Shown: positions 32,470 through 41,098 of the stretch, one piece after another
Numbering within the stretch: position 1 is the stretch's first letter
Layout: every line of letters starts with the position of its first letter
Assembly: GCF_036178145.1 (NCBI RefSeq)
Contig: NZ_CP108067.1
Span: 7,951,001-8,015,000, forward strand
Reading direction: 5' to 3'
DNA: 64,000 bases
Source: Streptomyces sp. NBC_00273
Lineage (GTDB): Bacteria; Actinomycetota; Actinomycetes; Streptomycetales; Streptomycetaceae
Notes under the pieces: model-generated
Told to the model about the DNA's origin: nothing
What the model saw: only the letters and a program-made list of their open reading frames with translations
Databases searched by the model: none
Made by a program: the position numbers and the translations under genes

Positions 32470-33933
32470 TCAGGCGCGGCGCCGCGGAGCCGACTGCTCG
32501 CGCGGGAGTGCCTGCGGGAGCTCGCGGGGGAATTCGTAGGGCAGCCGGGAGCTGACCGGGGTCGCGTCCAGCCGGGCCGTGATCACCAGGGTGCCCTCCT
32601 CGATCTGGTAGTCGAGGGGGAGGCCGAGGCCGCGCATGGCGGCGACCATGCCGGTGTTGGAGGCCTGGGTGACGGCGTACACGCTGTCGCACCCGGCCTC
32701 GACGGCCATGGCGAGGAGTCGGCGGAGCAGCTCGGAACCGATGCCGCGGCGCTGCCAGTCGTCTTCGATGAGCAGGGCGACCTCGGTCTCGTCTCCGTCC
32801 CACAACAGGTGGCCGAGGGCGACGAGCTTGCCGGAGGCGGTGGTCGCGGCGAGGGTGCGGCCGAAGCGGGGGCTCAGCAGGTGGCCGAGGTAGCGGTCGG
32901 CGTCGCTCACGGGGCCGTGGTAGCGCAGCGACAGCGTGCGCTCGGAGCAGCGGTCGTGCATGGCCCGGGCGGCCGCTCGGTCGGAGCCGTCGGCGCGGCG
33001 CACGGTGATCTCGTTGCCCTCGGGCAGGGTCAGTACGTCCTGACTGCGCGGGACGCGGGGGCCGAGCCGGGCGTCGAGTTCGACGAGGGCGCGGGCCCGG
33101 GCGAACTCGGTCGGGGTGAAGGGAAGGTAGGGCCGCTCCACGGTGATCGCACCGCCGGAGGGGTCGCGCAGCCGCATGACGGTGGCCTCCAGGACCCCCT
33201 CGACCGGGGCGTCCGCGCCGGCGTTGGGGCGGCCGGAGAGGGTGGTCGCCGGGATCGAGTGGATCGTGCAGCGGCCGAGCAGCTGGCGCAGGGCGAGGGG
33301 CAGCTCGGCGGCGTCCAGGGCGGTGCGGGTGGCGAGGCCGAGGACCCGCGTCGGGGTGTCGACCAGGTCGTGGGCGTCGGCGCGCTCGATCCAGGTGCTG
33401 TGGCCGCCGGCCCGGGAGATCGCCCGGGTGAGGTCTGCGGAGGGCAGTTCCTGCGGGGCGCGCAGCAGGAACTCGTCGACCGTGCCGCCCTCTGGGAGCG
33501 GGTGCGTCTGGAGGGTCAGGATGTCGACGCCGTTGCGGGCGAGGGCGGTGCAGAGGGCGGCCAGGGAGCCCGGCTCGTCCCGGACGGTCGTGCGCATCCG
33601 CCAGAGGGCGGTGCTGCTGCCGGCGGTCGTGGGCGCGCTCGCTGCCGTGTCGGAAGTCGCCGACGGGAGCGGCTCCGGATCGCCGGGGGCTGTGCTCCGG
33701 GGCGGGGGCGCATGGCTGTGGCGCCGTGCCCACCAGGTGTGGAAGGCCGCCGTCACCAGGAGTACGACGGCCGAGGCCACGAGCAGGACCGGGCCCCTCG
33801 GGCCGTGCACGACGAGATTGGCGATGGCGTCGGCGACCGCGACGGCGCAGAACATCGCGGCGAGTTCGACGACGTCGCGGCGCCAGTGGTGACGGTGGGG
33901 ACGGTGGGCGGAGGCGGGGTTACGGTCAGTCAT
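32470..33933 (-). CDS. Membrane-linked ACT-domain plus GNAT acetyltransferase
   Basis: Protein of 487 residues combining three parts. Two hydrophobic helices lie at about 20-60 (VELAAMFCAVAVADAIANLVV, PVLLVASAVVLLVTAAF). An ACT-like small-molecule-binding domain follows at about 110-190 (RMRTTVRDEPGSLAALCTALARNGVDILTL). A GNAT domain lies at about 300-460 (ITVRRADGSDRAAARAMHDRC, VALLIEDDWQRRGIGSELLRRL with the acetyl-CoA motif R-R-G-I-G-S). An ACT domain next to a GNAT suggests amino-acid-gated acetylation, as in some actinobacterial protein lysine acetyltransferases, but the acceptor is unknown. ATG 33933 is used; the 12 residues upstream are unlikely. Confidence 0.88.
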   Translation of the reverse strand: MTDRNPASAHRPHRHHWRRDVVELAAMFCAVAVADAIANLVVHGPRGPVLLVASAVVLLVTAAFHTWWARRHSHAPPPRSTAPGDPEPLPSATSDTAASAPTTAGSSTALWRMRTTVRDEPGSLAALCTALARNGVDILTLQTHPLPEGGTVDEFLLRAPQELPSADLTRAISRAGGHSTWIERADAHDLVDTPTRVLGLATRTALDAAELPLALRQLLGRCTIHSIPATTLSGRPNAGADAPVEGVLEATVMRLRDPSGGAITVERPYLPFTPTEFARARALVELDARLGPRVPRSQDVLTLPEGNEITVRRADGSDRAAARAMHDRCSERTLSLRYHGPVSDADRYLGHLLSPRFGRTLAATTASGKLVALGHLLWDGDETEVALLIEDDWQRRGIGSELLRRLLAMAVEAGCDSVYAVTQASNTGMVAAMRGLGLPLDYQIEEGTLVITARLDATPVSSRLPYEFPRELPQALPREQSAPRRRA

Positions 33934-34103
33934 GCGCACCACTGTGGCGCAGGGGTGTTGCGTGATCACGAACGATCTGTGACCGACTGGTTAAGTGTCC
34001 ATCTGGCCGATTTCACCCAGTTTTCGGGGCCATTTCCGGATTGCAAGGTCGGAGAGGCCGAGGCCCCCGCGGAGTACGGGGGGCTTCCGGTGACTTCAGG
34101 GCG

Positions 34104-35672
34104 TCACTGTCCCACGCGCCCGGGCTGGAGCGTCCGGGTGAAGAGTACGCCCCCTCCTTGGCGGCGCAGGCGGACGGTGAGTTCCCCGCTGCCGCCGTCG
34201 ATGTCGACCTCGCCGTAGTACGGAGGGTTCTCGGACGGTGACATGTTGGCGAAGGGAGCCGACTGCACGTAGGCCGTCTCAGGGCCGAAGGTGGCGTCGA
34301 GCCGCCCGGCCGGGAAGCCGCCGGCGCCGATCGGGCCGGACACGAACTCCCAGAACGGTGCGAAGTCGGCGAAGGCCGCCCGCTCGGGTGCGTAGTGGTT
34401 CGCGGCGGTGTAGTGGACGTCGGCCGTGACCCAGAGGGTGCCCGTGATGCGCTGGTGCTTGATGTGCCGCAGGAGTTCGGCGATCTGGAGCTCGCGGCCC
34501 AGCGGAGCGCCCGGGTCGCCCTGGGCCACGGCTTCGAAGTTCGCGGCCCCGTCGGGGACGACGATGCCCAGGGGCATGTCGGCGGCGATGACCTTCCAGG
34601 TGGCGCGCGAGCGGCACAGCTCGCGCTTGATCCAGGCGAGCTGCTCGGGGCCGAGGATGCCGATGGGGTCCTCGGCCTGGGAGCCGGGGGAGTTGGCGTT
34701 CCGGTAGGTGCGCATGTCGAGCACGAAGACGTCGAGCAGCGGGCCGTACCGCATCACCCGGTACATCCGGCCCTCGGCGCGGCCTCCGCGCAGATCGGTG
34801 ACGGGGAAGTACTCCCCGAAGGCCTGGCGGGCGCGGGCGGCGAGGGTGTCGGCCTCCTTGACGGTGTATCGGGGGTCGTCGATGAGCTGGCCGGGGTACC
34901 AGTTGTTGCGCACCTCGTGGTCGTCCCACTGCGCGAGGACCGGGACCTGGGCGTTGAAGTCGAGCAGATTGCGATCGAGCAGGTTGTAGCGGAAGTTCCC
35001 CCGGAACTCGGCGAGCGTCTCGGCGACCTTCGCCTTCTCCTCGGTGGTGACGTTGCGCCAGAGGCTGCCGTCGCGCAGTGGGGCGGTGGCCTTGATCGGC
35101 CCGTCGGCGTAGATCGTGTCCCCGCTGAAGAGGAAGAAGTCGGGGTTGCGCAGCCGCATCTCCTCGAAGACGCGGTAGCCGCCGAGGTCGGGGTTGATGC
35201 CCCAGCCCTGGCCCGCCAGGTCGCCGGACCACAGGAAGCGCACGTCGTGGCGGCGGGAGACGGGGGTGGTGCGGAAGGTGCCGTGCACCGGCGGGGAGCT
35301 GCGGCGGGGGTCGTCGGGGTCGGTCAGGACGACCCGGTAGTGGATCTGCTGGCCGGGCGGCAGGTCGCGCAGCACGGTGGTTCCGGTGAAGTCGCTCGAC
35401 GGGCCGAGCAGCGGGCCGCGGTGGCGGCGTACGGCGTAGCGGAAGGCCTCGCTCGGGGAGGTCTCGACGTACATCCGCGCCAGGCGGTCGGAACGGGTCC
35501 ACACGGTGGCCGAGTGGGCGGTGATCTCGCCGGACTGGACGCCCCACAGCGCGCCCGGCCGGCCGGAGCGGGCGAAGGCGGGGGCGGCGAGCGCCGGGGC
35601 GGCGATCAGAGCGGAGGACAGGGCGAGGGAACCGCCGATGAGGGACCGTCGGGTGTGCGGGATCGATGCCAT
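34104..35672 (-). CDS. phoD: PhoD-family alkaline phosphatase, Tat-exported
   Basis: Protein of 522 residues. A twin-arginine signal (HTRRSLIGGSLALSSALIAAPALA) precedes an N-terminal PhoD_N beta-domain (about 40-140), then the metallophosphatase domain: DVRFLWSGDLAGQGWG, PDFFLFSGDTIYADG, QWDDHEVRNNW, LLDVFVLDMRTYRN and ADVHYTAANHYAP. PhoD enzymes are Ca/Fe phosphodi/monoesterases that release phosphate from wall teichoic acid or organic esters outside the cell. A GGAGACG site precedes the ATG. In Streptomyces the orthologues are controlled by PhoP; no clear PHO box was identified in the short upstream region. Confidence 0.93.
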   Translation of the reverse strand: MASIPHTRRSLIGGSLALSSALIAAPALAAPAFARSGRPGALWGVQSGEITAHSATVWTRSDRLARMYVETSPSEAFRYAVRRHRGPLLGPSSDFTGTTVLRDLPPGQQIHYRVVLTDPDDPRRSSPPVHGTFRTTPVSRRHDVRFLWSGDLAGQGWGINPDLGGYRVFEEMRLRNPDFFLFSGDTIYADGPIKATAPLRDGSLWRNVTTEEKAKVAETLAEFRGNFRYNLLDRNLLDFNAQVPVLAQWDDHEVRNNWYPGQLIDDPRYTVKEADTLAARARQAFGEYFPVTDLRGGRAEGRMYRVMRYGPLLDVFVLDMRTYRNANSPGSQAEDPIGILGPEQLAWIKRELCRSRATWKVIAADMPLGIVVPDGAANFEAVAQGDPGAPLGRELQIAELLRHIKHQRITGTLWVTADVHYTAANHYAPERAAFADFAPFWEFVSGPIGAGGFPAGRLDATFGPETAYVQSAPFANMSPSENPPYYGEVDIDGGSGELTVRLRRQGGGVLFTRTLQPGRVGQ

Positions 35673-35809
35673 CGGTACGTCTCCTGGGGGGCGGCGAGGA
35701 CGGGTCGGACCAGCGTGCCGTCGCACACCGGCCCGGCCGCGTCGCCCACGCGAACCGCGGATGAACAACCGTCAGCCGCTCATTCGTTCATCTGTTCAGG
35801 TGTTTGGCC

Positions 35810-35863
35810 GGTTCGGTCGGTTCGGTTGGTTCGGTTGGTTCAGTCGGTTCGGTCGGTGAGGTC
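35810..35863. repeat. Six tandem 9-bp units (GGTTCGGTY)
   Basis: Units at 35810, 35819, 35828, 35837, 35846 and 35855 read GGTTCGGTC, GGTTCGGTT, GGTTCGGTT, GGTTCAGTC, GGTTCGGTC and a degenerate GGTGAGGTC. They lie between phoD and the alpha/beta-hydrolase gene, ending just 6 nt beyond the hydrolase stop. Copy number could vary between strains. Confidence 0.85.
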
Positions 35864-35869
35864 GACCTT

Positions 35870-36721
35870 TCAGGCGGCCACGAGCCGCACGCTGCGGGCC
35901 GTGTCGAGCACCACGCGGGACACGAGGGCCGGATCGTCGTTCATCGGGACGTGGCCGCAGCCCGGGAGTCGGACCAGACGGGCACCGGGGACGGTGTGCT
36001 TGGCGCGGATGCCCTGGCGGCGCAGCAGCAGCCGGTCGCGGGTGCCCCAGGCGATGGTGACCGGCATGCCGGGCACGTCGTCGGTGAACCGTACGGAGCC
36101 GCCCGCGCCCAGCGTGTCCTCGAAACCGGTGGCGTCGCGCAGGGCGAGCGTCTCGGCGACGACCGCCTCGGCCGGGCGGCGGGACGGGCGGGCGTAGATG
36201 GTGCCGGTGAGCGCGGCTCGGCCGGCGGCGGTGCGCGCGAGCCGTCGTACGGCGGGCAGCGGCAGCGCCTTGGCGCCGGCGCGCATCGCGAGGAGGGTGG
36301 CGAAGGCGTAGCGGCGCTCGGCCTCGGTCCAGAACCCGGCGGGGGAGAGGGCGGTGACGGAGCGGACGAGGTTGCTCCGGCCCATTTCCAGGGCGAGCAG
36401 ACCGCCGAGCGAATTGCCCGCGACGTGCGGGCGCTCGACGCCGAGGGCCGTGCAGAGTGCCCCGAGGGCCGGAGCCACGGTCCCCAGGGAGTAGGGGACG
36501 CCCTTGGGCAGGGGCTCCGAGACGCCGAAGCCGGGCAGGTCAACGGCGATCACGTCGTGCTCGGCGGCCAGGATGTCGATCACCGGGTGCCAGGCCTGGA
36601 GGTGATGGCCTATGCCGTGCAGCAGGAGAAGCGGTTCGCCGGCGCCTTTGCGCTCGTAGGCGACGGTGGTGGGGCGGGGGCCGAGCGGCGAATCGATCGT
36701 GAAGGAGACCGTGGCGGTCAT
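35870..36721 (-). CDS. Alpha/beta hydrolase
   Basis: Protein of 283 residues with the canonical order: LLLLHGIGHHLQAWHPV (oxyanion HG), DLPGFGVSEP, the nucleophile elbow VAGNSLGGLLALE (Ser in G-N-S-L-G), acid strand ITIAWGTRDRLLL (Asp) and LPGCGHVPMNDDP (His). It belongs to the large esterase/haloalkane-dehalogenase-like group; the substrate is unknown and no signal peptide is seen. Divergent from the GntR gene. Confidence 0.92.
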   Translation of the reverse strand: MTATVSFTIDSPLGPRPTTVAYERKGAGEPLLLLHGIGHHLQAWHPVIDILAAEHDVIAVDLPGFGVSEPLPKGVPYSLGTVAPALGALCTALGVERPHVAGNSLGGLLALEMGRSNLVRSVTALSPAGFWTEAERRYAFATLLAMRAGAKALPLPAVRRLARTAAGRAALTGTIYARPSRRPAEAVVAETLALRDATGFEDTLGAGGSVRFTDDVPGMPVTIAWGTRDRLLLRRQGIRAKHTVPGARLVRLPGCGHVPMNDDPALVSRVVLDTARSVRLVAA

Positions 36722-37009
36722 GCTGCTCCTCGTCGGTTGGACGCGTGCAAGACAGGATGTCAGTAGTGCCTACCGCCATGATTACCGTCCGGTAGCCCTT
36801 GACTACAAGCCTTCCGTGCCTACGAGAACATCCCGTGAACGGCTTGATACGTATGCCCGTTCTGCCCGGCAAAGGTATGAGCATTGGTCTTGACCAAGGG
36901 GGTGCGTCGTCCTATCGTCGCAGGGATAGTGCAGGAACCTTTAATAAACAAAGGCGCGGAACTGCCGCTGAAACACACGGCGAGTGCAGCGATGGCAGGA
37001 GGAGTCAGG
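36722..37009. other. AT-richer divergent region upstream of the GntR gene
   Basis: This region is clearly lower in GC than its neighbours and holds one good promoter (listed separately). A second TTGACT near 36795 may belong to another promoter, but no convincing -10 was found for it. Confidence 0.4.
36890..36918 (+). promoter_or_regulatory. Housekeeping-type promoter for the GntR gene
   Basis: TTGACC at 36890-36895 and TATCGT at 36913-36918 are separated by 17 nt. This is a close match to the HrdB (sigma-70) consensus TTGACN-N16-18-TANNNT. Transcription should begin near 36925, giving a leader of about 85 nt before GTG 37010. Confidence 0.65.
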
Positions 37010-37780
37010 GTGGGGACCACGCAGCTCGAAACGGCACCGGAGCCGAAGTACTGGCACCTCAAGACCGTCCTCAGCGAGGCGCTCGACCAGGACTTCGCCG
37101 TCGGCGAGGTGCTGCCCAACGAGCGTGACCTCGCGGCCCGTTTCGGTGTCGCCCGCGCGACCCTGCGTCAGGCGCTGGAGCAGCTGGAGCTCGAAGGCCG
37201 GCTGCAGCGCCGCCGTGGCGTGGGTACCACCGTCGCCCCGCCGCGCGTCGGTGTCGCCGTGGGCAGTGCGCAGCACGGTTGGCCCGGCGAGAGCGCCGAC
37301 GGCTGGGAGCCGCTCGACGCGGCCGAGACCCTGCCGACGGCCGCGGTGCTGAAACTCCTCGGTACCGGTGGCGCCTTCGCCGCCGACCAGCCGGTGCACA
37401 CGGTGCGCCGGACCCGGGTCACCCACGGTCAGGCCGTCGCCGCCGAACTGCTCTACGTCCCCGCCGCGTCAGTGCCCGGACTCCCTGCCATCGAGGCCCC
37501 GGCCGGACCGGCCCGTGCCCGCGCCGTCCTGCGCGAACTGCAGCGGCTGGTGCTCGACGGCCAGGACCGCTCGGTGGAGCTCGGCTCCGCCCGCGCCGAC
37601 GACGCCAAGGAACTGGACCGCCTGCCCGGCGCCCCGGTGCTCCTGGTCACCACGCGCTACTTCACCTCCGCGGGAACGGCGGCGGTCTCGGTGGCCACCT
37701 ACCGCGCGGACACCTGCCGCCTCACCTTCGGTGACTCGGGCAACGTCGAGATCACCCACGATTCGCGCGTCGCCTCCTGA
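37010..37780 (+). CDS. GntR family regulator with UTRA-like effector domain
   Basis: Protein of 256 residues. The winged HTH covers residues about 15-75 (KYWHLKTVLSEALDQDFAVGEVLP, NERDLAARFGVARATLRQALEQLELEGRLQRRRGVGTTVA). The C-terminal domain (from about 120) has UTRA/chorismate-lyase-fold features, including VHTVRRTRVTHGQAVAAELLYVPAA. GTG 37010 is selected because AGGAGG lies 7 nt upstream; ATG 36992 in the same frame would place that site inside the gene. The downstream convergent neighbour is a ROK-family regulator, so sugar-related control is possible but the ligand is unknown. Confidence 0.9.
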   Translation: MGTTQLETAPEPKYWHLKTVLSEALDQDFAVGEVLPNERDLAARFGVARATLRQALEQLELEGRLQRRRGVGTTVAPPRVGVAVGSAQHGWPGESADGWEPLDAAETLPTAAVLKLLGTGGAFAADQPVHTVRRTRVTHGQAVAAELLYVPAASVPGLPAIEAPAGPARARAVLRELQRLVLDGQDRSVELGSARADDAKELDRLPGAPVLLVTTRYFTSAGTAAVSVATYRADTCRLTFGDSGNVEITHDSRVAS

Positions 37781-37830
37781 CACCGTCAGGGGCCCGACCC
37801 GGTCCCCGATCCTGCTGAGCGTGTGACTCA

Positions 37831-37876
37831 GCTACGGCCCGGCCCCGGCAACCAGTTGCCGGGGCCGGGCCGTAGC
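37831..37876. terminator. Very strong 22-bp bidirectional terminator
   Basis: Arms 37831-37852 and 37855-37876 are perfectly complementary over 22 bp with only CA between them. The stem begins GCTACGGCCCGGCCCC. It lies between the convergent GntR and ROK genes, as expected for a shared terminator. Confidence 0.88.
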
Positions 37877-37904
37877 GGCGCGTACGGGAGGGTGCGAAGC
37901 GGGG

Positions 37905-39059
37905 TCAGCGGCGGGCCGTGACCGTCTTCTCCACCGCGAAGAGCTCCTCCTCGACGTGGTCCAGCGCGAGCCGGAGGGCACCGGTCGCCACCGCGGCCTC
38001 GCCGAGCATGGACTGGGCCACCCTCGGCGGGCGCAGGCAGTAGCGCTCCAGCTCCTGGCGGAGGGGCTCCAGGACCCCGTCCAGCCCGGCCGCCCAGCCG
38101 CCGACGACCACCAGCTCCGGATCCATCGCCAGGACCAGCGCCGCCACGTCGTGCACCAGCCGTTGCAGGAACCGCTCCACGGCGGCCACTGCCCGCTCGT
38201 CGCCCCGCTTGGCCATCGCGAAGACCTCGGCGACGGCGGCCTCGTCCAGCGGATGCAGCGGCTCACCGGTGGTCGACAGCAACCGCTCGGGCGTGACCTC
38301 ACGGCCCAGCAGGTGCAGGGCGCCGATCTCGCCGGCCGCCCCGCCGAAGCCCCGGTGCAGCCTGCCGCCGATCAGTGAGCCGGCGCCGGGGCTGAGGCCT
38401 GCCATCACGAACACCATGTCGCCGGTGTCCCGCGCAGCGCCCTTCCAGTGCTCGGCGACCGCTGCCGCATTGGCGTCGTTCTCCACCTGGACCGGGCAAC
38501 GGAACGAGCGCCGCAGCCGTTCCCCGAGCGGCAGCCCGGTCCAGCCGGGCAGCGCGGTGCCGAGGCGGACCGTGCCGTCGGCCTCCACGATCCCGGGGCT
38601 GCCGACGCCCACCGCCCGCAGCGAGCCCCGTGGCACCCCGGCGCGGCGCAGCAGATCGGCCACTGCCGCCCGTACCCGCTCCAGCCGCTCGTCGGCGGAC
38701 GCCGTCTCCGCGACGTCCTTGGTACCGGCACCGATGACGCGGCCGTCCAGCCCCGACAGAAGCACCGCGATCCGGTGCGAACCGATCTCGATGCCCAGCA
38801 GGTGACCCGCCTCGGTCCGGAAGCGGAACCGCCTGGCCGGGCGGCCCTGCCGTCGCGCGCCCTCCTCCGCGTCCGCCTCGACGACGAGCCCGGTCGCGAT
38901 CAGTCCCTCGACGACACCCTCGACGGTCGGCCGGGAGAGTCCCGTCAGCCGTGTGAGGTCGGTGAGGGTCGGTGATCCGGCCGTCCGCAGTGCGCGCAGC
39001 ACCACGGCGGAATTGATCCGCCGGAGCAGAGAGGGGTCCCCGCCGGTCAGCTGCCCCAA
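37905..39059 (-). CDS. ROK family transcriptional regulator
   Basis: Protein of 384 residues with an N-terminal MarR-like HTH (RRINSAVVLRALRTAGSPTLTDLTRLTGLSRPTVEGVVEGL). A ROK sugar-kinase-fold domain follows: LGIEIGSHRIAVLLSGLDG, VGVGSPGIVEADG, VQVENDANAAAVAEHW, GAGSLIGGRLHRGFGGAAGEIG and VVVGG. The zinc motif C-x-C-G-x-x-G-C normally found after G-E-x-G-H is replaced by LHLLGREVTPERL. It is therefore unlikely to bind zinc or to phosphorylate sugar, which fits a pure regulator. The target genes are not adjacent. Confidence 0.9.
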   Translation of the reverse strand: MGQLTGGDPSLLRRINSAVVLRALRTAGSPTLTDLTRLTGLSRPTVEGVVEGLIATGLVVEADAEEGARRQGRPARRFRFRTEAGHLLGIEIGSHRIAVLLSGLDGRVIGAGTKDVAETASADERLERVRAAVADLLRRAGVPRGSLRAVGVGSPGIVEADGTVRLGTALPGWTGLPLGERLRRSFRCPVQVENDANAAAVAEHWKGAARDTGDMVFVMAGLSPGAGSLIGGRLHRGFGGAAGEIGALHLLGREVTPERLLSTTGEPLHPLDEAAVAEVFAMAKRGDERAVAAVERFLQRLVHDVAALVLAMDPELVVVGGWAAGLDGVLEPLRQELERYCLRPPRVAQSMLGEAAVATGALRLALDHVEEELFAVEKTVTARR

Positions 39060-39159
39060 CGTGTGTCCTCCCAGGTAGCGAGCTTGTCAGCCGGATCGTA
39101 CTGCCCGCCCGATGCGTCGGCGAGAAGCAGCCCCCCATCGGCCGGAAGCAGACCTTCCC

Positions 39160-39810
39160 TCATGCGGGCGAGACGAACCCCGACTCGTACGCCGTGATCA
39201 CCGCCTGCGTCCGGTCCCGCGCCCCCAGCTTGGCCAGGATCGCGCTGACGTGGGACTTGACCGTCTCCGTGCCGATGATCAACTCGGCGGCGATCTCCAC
39301 GTTCGTGAGCCCCCGCGCCATCAGCCGCAGCACCGCCTCCTCCCGCTCGGTCAGGGCGGCCCGCTCCAGCGTCGCCCTGGCCTGCCGGTTGCCGTACTCC
39401 GCCGCCAGGGCCCGCACGGCCGCCGGGAAGAGCAGCGTCTCGCCCTCCGCCACCAGCCGTACCGCGTGCACGATCTCCGAAGGCCGGGCCCGCTTCAGCA
39501 GGAACCCGTCCGCTCCCGCCCGCAGCGCCTGGTAGACGTACTCGTCGTTCTCGAAGGTGGTCACCACGAGGATCTTCGGAGGGGAGTCCACCGTCCGCAG
39601 CACCGCACGGGTCGCCTCGATCCCGTCGAGGAGCGGCATCCGCACGTCCATCGCCACCACATCCGGCCGCAACTGTCGGACCAGCGGGATCACGGAGGCC
39701 CCATCGGCCGCCTCACCCACCACCTCGATGTCGGGCTGGGCCTCCAGGACGGCGCGCAGACCCGCACGCACCAGGGGTTCGTCGTCGACGAGCAGTACGG
39801 TAACCGGCAT
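39160..39810 (-). CDS. NarL/LuxR-family response regulator
   Basis: Protein of 216 residues. In the receiver domain DD are residues 9-10, the phospho-acceptor is Asp55 (VVAMDVRMPLLDG), and a conserved Lys lies in GFLLKRARPSE. The LuxR-type HTH covers about 150-205 (LTEREEAVLRLMARGLTNVEIAAEL, then TVKSHVSAILAKLGARDRTQAV). The gene follows its kinase with a 4-nt gap. The obvious target is the divergent ABC exporter operon, whose upstream region has a 24-bp perfect palindrome. Confidence 0.95.
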   Translation of the reverse strand: MPVTVLLVDDEPLVRAGLRAVLEAQPDIEVVGEAADGASVIPLVRQLRPDVVAMDVRMPLLDGIEATRAVLRTVDSPPKILVVTTFENDEYVYQALRAGADGFLLKRARPSEIVHAVRLVAEGETLLFPAAVRALAAEYGNRQARATLERAALTEREEAVLRLMARGLTNVEIAAELIIGTETVKSHVSAILAKLGARDRTQAVITAYESGFVSPA

Positions 39811-39814
39811 CCGG

Positions 39815-40990
39815 TCAGCGTATTCGCTCCAGCGGCAGCCGGGCGCGCACTCTCCAACCGCCCTCGTACAGACCGGTTTCGGCCTCGCCGCCGAGCAGCG
39901 CGGCCCGCTCCCGGATCCCGCGCAAGCCGCTGCCGCCGCCGACCGTAACACCGGGGCGTTCCGGCAGCGGGTTCGTCACCTCCAGGTCCAGTCGGCCCGC
40001 AGTCATTTCCACCCGAACGCGCACCGGCACCGGGCCGCAATGGCGCAGTACGTTGGTCAGCGCCTCCTGCAGGATCCGGTAACCCTCCCGGGTGACCGGC
40101 TCCGGCAACTTCTCCAGCGATCCCGTCAGTTGCGCGTCCACGACGGAGCCGGAGGCCCGGGCCGACTCCAGGAGCCGGTCGGCCTCCGCCAGCGTCGGCC
40201 ACTGCGACGGCGGCCGACTCGACTCCCGCAGCACCCCCAGCACCCGCTCCAGATCCTCCAGCGCGGCCCGGCCCGTTTCCTCGATCGCGCACAGCGCCCG
40301 ATCGGTGAAGGCGGGATCACCCGCGGCGCGCGCCGCCCCCGCCTGCACGACGGCCACGGTGAGCGCGTGCCCGATGGAGTCGTGCAGCTCCCGCGCGATG
40401 CGGGTGCGCTCCAGCAGTTGCTCCGTGCGTGCTTCCAGCGCGGTCAGCCGTTCGGCAGCGGACGGGCCGAGCAGGCGGGTGGCGGCCGTGGTGATCAACT
40501 CGCCGAGGAGGACCACGATGACGATGAGTACGACCAGCGGCACGGGCACGAGCAGTGCGGCGGCCCAGCGCCCGGGTACGAACGGCAGCAAGTGGTCCGG
40601 GCCCATGGGATGGCCGATCGCTATCGCGACGAGCTCTACGGGCATGGCCGACAGCCAGACCGTGGCGCCGAACGCACCGACCGCGATGACCATCCGCGTC
40701 TCCAGCCACAGCACGGTTCGCCAGCGGTCCCCCCAGTGGGCCGACGGGGCGAGGCTTATGGCGCTGTCGGAGGAGTCGCGGTCGTACGGCGTGAGCAGGA
40801 ACCGCGCCTGGAGGCCTTCCGCCAGCCGCACCCAGGGCACCAGCCCGAACGGCAGGACGAGCAGCAGCGGCACCCAGGGCCAGCGGGGCATGATGAACAT
40901 CCATACCGCCAGCAGCAGCAGCGGCACGCAGAGGTGCAACCAGCGTGAATAGGTCACTGGTTGGAACGGGGCGCGCAGCAGTCGGTTCAT
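39815..40990 (-). CDS. Sensor histidine kinase (HisKA_3 type)
   Basis: Membrane kinase of 391 residues. Four to five hydrophobic segments are seen: two between 17 and 55, one at 100-125, and one or two at 140-170. They are followed by the dimerisation helix with the phosphorylated His203 in RTRIARELHDSIGHALT. HATPase motifs are EALTNVLRHC (N box) and GGGSGLRGIRERAALLGG (G box). This DesK/NarX-like class with intramembrane sensing often detects envelope stress or antibiotics. It is transcribed together with the response regulator and divergently from the ABC exporter. Confidence 0.94.
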   Translation of the reverse strand: MNRLLRAPFQPVTYSRWLHLCVPLLLLAVWMFIMPRWPWVPLLLVLPFGLVPWVRLAEGLQARFLLTPYDRDSSDSAISLAPSAHWGDRWRTVLWLETRMVIAVGAFGATVWLSAMPVELVAIAIGHPMGPDHLLPFVPGRWAAALLVPVPLVVLIVIVVLLGELITTAATRLLGPSAAERLTALEARTEQLLERTRIARELHDSIGHALTVAVVQAGAARAAGDPAFTDRALCAIEETGRAALEDLERVLGVLRESSRPPSQWPTLAEADRLLESARASGSVVDAQLTGSLEKLPEPVTREGYRILQEALTNVLRHCGPVPVRVRVEMTAGRLDLEVTNPLPERPGVTVGGGSGLRGIRERAALLGGEAETGLYEGGWRVRARLPLERIR

Positions 40991-41021
40991 GACTCCATGG
41001 TGGCAGCGCCCTGTTCACGAC

Positions 41022-41045
41022 CGTCTCCCCCACGTGGGGGAGACG
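41022..41045. promoter_or_regulatory. 24-bp perfect palindrome, candidate response-regulator operator
   Basis: The half-site CGTCTCCCCCAC is followed immediately by its exact inverse, GTGGGGGAGACG. It sits 32 bp from the kinase start and 54 bp from the ABC ATPase start. NarL-type regulators bind inverted repeats of this size, so it is the likely site through which the regulator controls both operons. A hairpin role in RNA is the alternative. Confidence 0.6.
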
Positions 41046-41098
41046 CCACCCTCGCACGGGGGAGGGGAGGGGGTGGGGCCGGCGGCGAGTCTTGAGCC

